NCBI GenBank assembly: GCA_013811975.1
Contig: JACCUF010000455.1
Coordinates: 1 to 9,501, forward strand
From: Geodermatophilaceae bacterium
GTDB lineage: Bacteria > Actinomycetota > Actinomycetes > Mycobacteriales > Geodermatophilaceae
DNA: 9,501 nt
Direction of reading: 5' to 3'
Both the position numbers and the translations under genes were made by a program. The notes under the pieces were generated by a model that was given only the letters and a program-made list of their open reading frames with translations, made no database searches and had not been told where the DNA came from. Positions 6,486 to 9,501 of the stretch are shown piece after piece; position 1 is the first letter of the stretch, and each line of letters opens with the position of its first letter.

Positions 6486-8104
6486 GGACGCACCCGACGC
6501 CGACGGCGTCTGCCTGGCACCCGATCATCCAGCTGGACAAGCGCCTGGTCGGCCGCGCACGGTCCCTGGCCATCCGCGCCGCCGCCCCGGTCATCTCGTT
6601 GGCCCAGGAACGGACCACGGTCTCCGTCGAGCGAGCGGTCCTGCGCTTGGCCGGCCTGCGCGGTGCCGACCCGACCACCGGCGATGGTGACATTCCTTGG
6701 GTGAACCGGGTCGTCGACGCTGTACGTGCCCAGGTCGGACTCGAACGCGGTGTCGCGCAGCCGGTCTGGCATGCCATGCGGGTGTACGGGTACGACGACC
6801 TGCTCGACCTGGCCGAAGCCGTCACCGCCGGTACTGTCGAATTCGAGCTACCCTTCGGCGCGGCCGCGACGCGAGCGCACAATGCGGCTACCCGCGCGAC
6901 CAGAGCGGGCCTGCGTCGGATCGACCGCAATCGAGCGACCCGAGACCGGCTGGTAAACAAGCACGGCGATCCGCCTCGACGACCGTGGGTCTACCTGATC
7001 GTGGCTACCGGCGACATCTACGAGGACATCCCACAGGCCCAGGCTGCCGCTCGGGCCGGCGCTGATGTGATCGCGGTGATCCGCTCGACCGGGCAGTCGT
7101 TGCTCGATTTCGTCCCGGAGGGCGCTACCCGGCAGGGGTACGCCGGAACGTACGCGACGCAGGAGAACTTCCGGCTGATGCGCGCTGCCCTGGACGAGGT
7201 GAGCAAGGAACTGGGGCGCTACGTCCGGCTGACCAACTACGCGTCCGGTCTGTGCATGCCGGAGATCGCGACGCTGGCCGGGCTCGAGCGGCTGGACATG
7301 ATGCTGAACGACTCGATGTACGGGATCCTTTTCCGCGACATCAATCCGCAGCGCACCTTCATCGACCAGCGGTTCAGCCGAATGATCCACGCCCGCGCCG
7401 GGATCATCATCAACACCGGCGAGGACAACTACTTGACCACCGCCGATGCGGTCGACGACGCGCACACGGTCACAGTCAGCCAGCTGCTCAACGAGACCTT
7501 CGCGCACGAGGCTGGGTTGGCGAACTGGCAGCTGGGACTGGGCCATGCTTTCGAGATCAACCCGGACCTGCCGGAGTCGTTCCGGCTCGAACTGGCTCAC
7601 GCGCTGCTGGCTCGGCACCTCTTCCCTGAAGCGCCGCTGAAGTGGATGCCGCCGACCAAGCACATGACCGGTGACATATTCCGTGGCTACTTGTTGGACG
7701 GCTTCTTCAACCTCGTCGGTGCACTCACCGGGCAGGGAATCCTGTTGGTGGGCATGATGACCGAAGCCGTCGTGACCCCGTTCCTATCCGACCGTGACCT
7801 CGCCCTGCGCAACGTCCGTTATGTGCTAGATGCGGCCGGCGGACTGACCGAGGACTTCCGCCCACCCCGAGGCGGCTTCATCGAGAACCGCGCGAACGAG
7901 GTCCTTGCCGAGGCGGTGGGGTTGCTCCAACGGATCACCGACGAAGGTCTGCTCAACGCGATCGCCGATGGCACCTTCGGCATCACGAAGCGGCCGGTCG
8001 ACCGCGGCAAGGGCCTGGACGGTGTGATCGTCAAAGCCGACGGGTATGACAATCCGGCGGTCACTTTGATGGAGGCCGACCTCGGCAGAGGAGAATCGTC
8101 ATGA
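6482..8104 (+). CDS. kamD: Lysine 5,6-aminomutase alpha subunit
   Basis: KamD is the large subunit of adenosylcobalamin- and PLP-dependent lysine 5,6-aminomutase, which moves the terminal amino group of L-beta-lysine (or D-lysine) to the adjacent carbon. The 540-residue protein matches the clostridial subunit (about 516 residues) through its length. Blocks include TTVSVERAVLRLAGLRGAD (45-63), IVATGDIYED (173-182), STGQSLLDFVPEGAT (202-216), GTYATQENFRLMR (222-234), NYASGLCMPEIA (252-263), NDSMYGILFRDIN (276-288), NTGEDNYLTTADA (311-323), LGLGHAFEIN (351-360) and MPPTKHMTG (389-397). Tyr280 in SMYGILF lies where the clostridial subunit has a PLP-stacking tyrosine. The GTG at 6482 overlaps the amidohydrolase TGA as GTGA; a GGAG at 6468-6471 lies 10 nt upstream. 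The N-terminus is somewhat longer than in clostridia. kamE overlaps the end by ATGA, as expected for subunits made in equal amounts. Confidence 0.96.
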   Translation: MRTHPTPTASAWHPIIQLDKRLVGRARSLAIRAAAPVISLAQERTTVSVERAVLRLAGLRGADPTTGDGDIPWVNRVVDAVRAQVGLERGVAQPVWHAMRVYGYDDLLDLAEAVTAGTVEFELPFGAAATRAHNAATRATRAGLRRIDRNRATRDRLVNKHGDPPRRPWVYLIVATGDIYEDIPQAQAAARAGADVIAVIRSTGQSLLDFVPEGATRQGYAGTYATQENFRLMRAALDEVSKELGRYVRLTNYASGLCMPEIATLAGLERLDMMLNDSMYGILFRDINPQRTFIDQRFSRMIHARAGIIINTGEDNYLTTADAVDDAHTVTVSQLLNETFAHEAGLANWQLGLGHAFEINPDLPESFRLELAHALLARHLFPEAPLKWMPPTKHMTGDIFRGYLLDGFFNLVGALTGQGILLVGMMTEAVVTPFLSDRDLALRNVRYVLDAAGGLTEDFRPPRGGFIENRANEVLAEAVGLLQRITDEGLLNAIADGTFGITKRPVDRGKGLDGVIVKADGYDNPAVTLMEADLGRGESS

Positions 8105-8874
8105 GCGAACAGACCCAGCACCCCGACATCATCCGGCCTTATGGCGACACGACCGGCGACGGCATGGTCCAGGTGTCCTTCACTCTTCCGATGGCGCCCG
8201 GCCCCAAAGCCGAAGGAGCTGCCCTGCAGTTGGCCACGAAGATGGGCCTGGATCCGGCGATGGTGGTCCACGCCACGGGATTGGGGGGCGGCGAGTCGGC
8301 GTACACCTTCTTTGTCGTGTACGGGCGGGCCGGCCACCTGGTCGACCTCGGCGAGGTGGTCGTACGGGAACGCGAGTACCCGCTTCTCGCGGCCAAGGAG
8401 GCGAATCTGGCGATCAAGGCGACCCTGCGCCGCAAACTCATAGTCCTGGGCGCCTGCATCGGCACCGACGCTCACACGGTCGGCATCGACGCGATCCTCA
8501 ACGTCAAGGGCTTCGCCGGGGAAAAGGGGCTGGAGTACTACCGGGAAATGAAGGTGTCCAACCTCGGCGCGCAGGTCACCGTCCCGGAACTGGTCAGCCA
8601 GGCCCGCAAGGACCGAGCCGATGCGGTCCTGGTCTCCCAGGTCGTGACCCAGCGCGATGCCCACCTGCGCAACACTCGGGAACTCGCCGCCGCCTTCCGT
8701 GAAGCCATGGGGGATCACCGGCCGCTGATCGTGGTTGGTGGCCCGCGCTTCGATCCGCGAATGGCCGAGGAGCTCGGCGTCGACCGGATCTTCGGCCGCG
8801 GGACCACTCCCGGAGAAGTCGCCTCCTACCTCGTCCACGCCCTCGCCAACAAGGAGCTCCTCCGTGCCTGCTGA
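8101..8874 (+). CDS. kamE: Lysine 5,6-aminomutase beta subunit (B12-binding)
   Basis: KamE is the small subunit of lysine 5,6-aminomutase and carries the cobalamin-binding Rossmann domain and the PLP-binding lysine. The 257-residue protein is close to the clostridial length (about 262). The base-off/His-on cobalamin motif DxHxxG is DAHTVG, with His125. Lys136 in NVKGFAGEKGLE lies 11 residues later, the same spacing as the clostridial His133 and PLP-lysine Lys144. Further cobalamin-domain blocks are NLGAQVTVPELV (154-165), AVLVSQVVTQRDAHL and LIVVGGPRFDPRMAEELGVD (209-228). The ATG overlaps the kamD TGA by 4 nt, and GAGGAG at 8088-8093 is a good ribosome binding site 7 nt upstream. The last 11 nt overlap the start of kal. 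No cobalamin riboswitch was recognised ahead of the operon. Confidence 0.96.
   Translation: MSEQTQHPDIIRPYGDTTGDGMVQVSFTLPMAPGPKAEGAALQLATKMGLDPAMVVHATGLGGGESAYTFFVVYGRAGHLVDLGEVVVREREYPLLAAKEANLAIKATLRRKLIVLGACIGTDAHTVGIDAILNVKGFAGEKGLEYYREMKVSNLGAQVTVPELVSQARKDRADAVLVSQVVTQRDAHLRNTRELAAAFREAMGDHRPLIVVGGPRFDPRMAEELGVDRIFGRGTTPGEVASYLVHALANKELLRAC
8851..8856 (+). promoter_or_regulatory. Ribosome binding site deciding the kal start
   Basis: AAGGAG inside the end of kamE lies 7 nt before GTG 8864. It supports that GTG as the first of three possible in-frame GTG starts (8864, 8882, 8900). Confidence 0.6.
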
Positions 8875-8907
8875 AAACACGGTGCCCGCTGGAAACACGG
8901 TGCCCGC
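8864..8907 (+). repeat. 18-bp tandem repeat across the kal start
   Basis: Copy 1 (8864-8881, GTGCCTGCTGAAAACACG) and copy 2 (8882-8899, GTGCCCGCTGGAAACACG) differ at two positions. A partial third copy GTGCCCGC follows at 8900-8907. Each copy opens with GTG in the kal frame, so the start codon itself is duplicated. Confidence 0.8.
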
Positions 8908-9337
8908 CGTCGGCCTGACCGTGACCCATCGTCGCTACGTGCCCTACTCCCACGCCCACTATGGCGGGAACCTGGTGGAGGGCGCGTACGCCCTGGCGTT
9001 GTTCGGCGATGTCGCCACCGAACTCGCGATCCGCACCGACGGGGACGAGTCGTTGCTTGCCGGCTACGACTCCGTCGAGATGCTCGAGCCGCTGCAGGCC
9101 GGCGACATCGTCGAGGCCACTGCCACCCTCACCCGTGTCGGGCGCCGTAGCCGCGGCGTGGACTTCGAGGCCCGGGTGGTCTGCCGGGCTGCACCTGATC
9201 GCGGCCCGTCGGCTGCCGACGTAGTGGACCCGCCGCTGATCATCACTCGGGCCCACGGCACCCTCGTCGTTCCCCGAACCCTTCGATCGGCCAAGAAAGT
9301 GGGAAATCCCCCCCCCTTTGGCGCCGAAAACCGTTGA
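8864..9337 (+). CDS. kal: 3-aminobutyryl-CoA ammonia-lyase
   Basis: Kal removes ammonia from L-3-aminobutyryl-CoA to give crotonyl-CoA in lysine fermentation; it is a small hotdog-fold enzyme. The 157-residue product has the family core at 29-81: SHAHYGGNLVEGAYALALFG (29-48), DVATELAIRTDGDESLLAGYD (49-69, shown in two parts: DVATELAIRTDG and DESLLAGYD), then VEMLEPLQAGD. The GTG at 8864 has AAGGAG 7 nt upstream and overlaps kamE by 11 nt. It is a little longer than typical family members. The excess is at both ends: an N-terminal VPAENT/VPAGNT/VPAVG repeat made by an 18-bp tandem duplication, and a basic C-terminus (RSAKKVGNPPPFGAENR) whose DNA contains nine consecutive C. Starting at GTG 8900 would give 145 residues. 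The missing partner Kce, which makes its substrate, is not in this window. Confidence 0.93.
   Translation: MPAENTVPAGNTVPAVGLTVTHRRYVPYSHAHYGGNLVEGAYALALFGDVATELAIRTDGDESLLAGYDSVEMLEPLQAGDIVEATATLTRVGRRSRGVDFEARVVCRAAPDRGPSAADVVDPPLIITRAHGTLVVPRTLRSAKKVGNPPPFGAENR
9308..9316 (+). repeat. Homopolymer of nine C within the 3' end of kal
   Basis: Nine consecutive C encode Pro-Pro-Pro of the Kal tail, 7 codons before the TGA. A loss of one C would move the stop to 9396-9398; a gain would also extend the protein past 9400. It is prone to slippage or assembly error. Confidence 0.85.
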
Positions 9338-9364
9338 CAGCTCAAGCAAGGCAACGGGTAGGTT
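9334..9364 (+). promoter_or_regulatory. Candidate sigma70-type promoter overlapping the kal stop
   Basis: TTGACA (9334-9339), a perfect -35 hexamer that contains the kal TGA, is followed after 19 bp by TAGGTT (9359-9364), matching the actinobacterial TAnnnT -10 form. The spacing is slightly long. It would start a transcript near 9371 for a gene beyond the window. No experimental or comparative support is available here. Confidence 0.4.
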
Positions 9365-9501
9365 CCTGGCCATCGCACAACGGGCAATCCGGGTGTGACC
9401 TTCCCTTGCAAATCGGCACGTGACGACGTCGGCTCGAGCGCCCGCGCAGCAATGCGCCTGGTCGCCTGGCCAGGGCAGGACGTCGGGCGGGTCGTCAGGG
9501 G
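9338..9501. other. Downstream region without a convincing gene
   Basis: After kal no reading frame with a clear start and ribosome binding site was found. Visible elements are the candidate promoter, a 7-bp inverted repeat TGACGAC (9421-9427) / GTCGTCA (9491-9497) and a 10-bp palindrome CCTGGCCAGG (9465-9474) between them. These could form a structured leader for a downstream gene, but no known riboswitch was recognised. Confidence 0.3.

Noticed and set aside
6466..6690. ATG at 6466 with a short open frame as a separate gene
   Set aside because: It lies in a different frame from kamD, whose conserved sequence occupies this stretch.
5613..6772. Minus-strand open frames opposite the amidohydrolase and kamD
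   Set aside because: Both are shadows of well-supported plus-strand genes; translations are low in recognisable structure.
9291..9321. Terminator formed by AAAG-T-GGG pairing with the C run and TTT
   Set aside because: The stem is short with a mismatch or bulge, lies inside the kal coding sequence and has no T tract; the C run alone makes such pairing easy.
9395..9501. Open frame from GTG 9395 to the window end as a new gene
   Set aside because: No ribosome binding site and no recognisable sequence in 35 codons; an alternative frame from GTG 9420 is also open, so neither can be supported.

Overview
The window looks like chromosomal DNA from a high-GC actinobacterium. Coding sequence is GC-rich with mostly G or C at third codon positions, many genes start with GTG or TTG, and several starts carry long Shine-Dalgarno matches. 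The first two complete proteins also look like actinobacterial versions of a YbdK-type glutamate-cysteine ligase and a PlsC-like acyltransferase. I cannot place it to genus. No rRNA, tRNA, transposase, integrase or CRISPR array was seen.

Layout. (1) Positions 1-147 hold the possible C-terminal end of an upstream gene. A 224-bp spacer follows with a strong inverted repeat (203-225), a 16-bp tandem duplication (315-346) and a doubtful 33-codon ORF. (2) Positions 372-2344 hold two forward housekeeping-type genes, the ligase and the acyltransferase. (3) Positions 2365-3810 on the minus strand hold kamA, lysine 2,3-aminomutase, convergent with the acyltransferase across only 20 bp. (4) Positions 3811-3936 form a divergent intergenic region that must hold the promoters of both kamA and the forward operon. 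(5) Positions 3937-9337 hold a tightly packed forward operon: kdd, an amidohydrolase, kamD, kamE and kal. The first four genes are joined by 4-nt stop/start overlaps (GTGA, GTGA, ATGA), and kamE/kal overlap by 11 nt. (6) Positions 9338-9501 hold a possible sigma70-type promoter and no convincing gene.

How the genes work together. Together kamA, kamDE, kdd and kal encode most of the anaerobic lysine fermentation pathway. KamA (radical SAM/PLP) makes L-beta-lysine. KamDE (B12/PLP) moves the distal amino group to give 3,5-diaminohexanoate. Kdd oxidatively deaminates this to 3-keto-5-aminohexanoate. Kal removes ammonia from 3-aminobutyryl-CoA to give crotonyl-CoA. The step linking Kdd and Kal (Kce, the DUF849/BKACE acetyl-CoA-dependent cleavage enzyme) is not in the window, nor are kamB/kamC.

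The most interesting point is the YtcJ-type metal-dependent amidohydrolase translationally coupled between kdd and kamD. It is not a recognised member of the pathway and its substrate cannot be read from sequence. Other items worth checking are an atypical PLP-lysine loop in KamA, a triplicated GTG start region in kal, and a C9 homopolymer near the kal 3' end.
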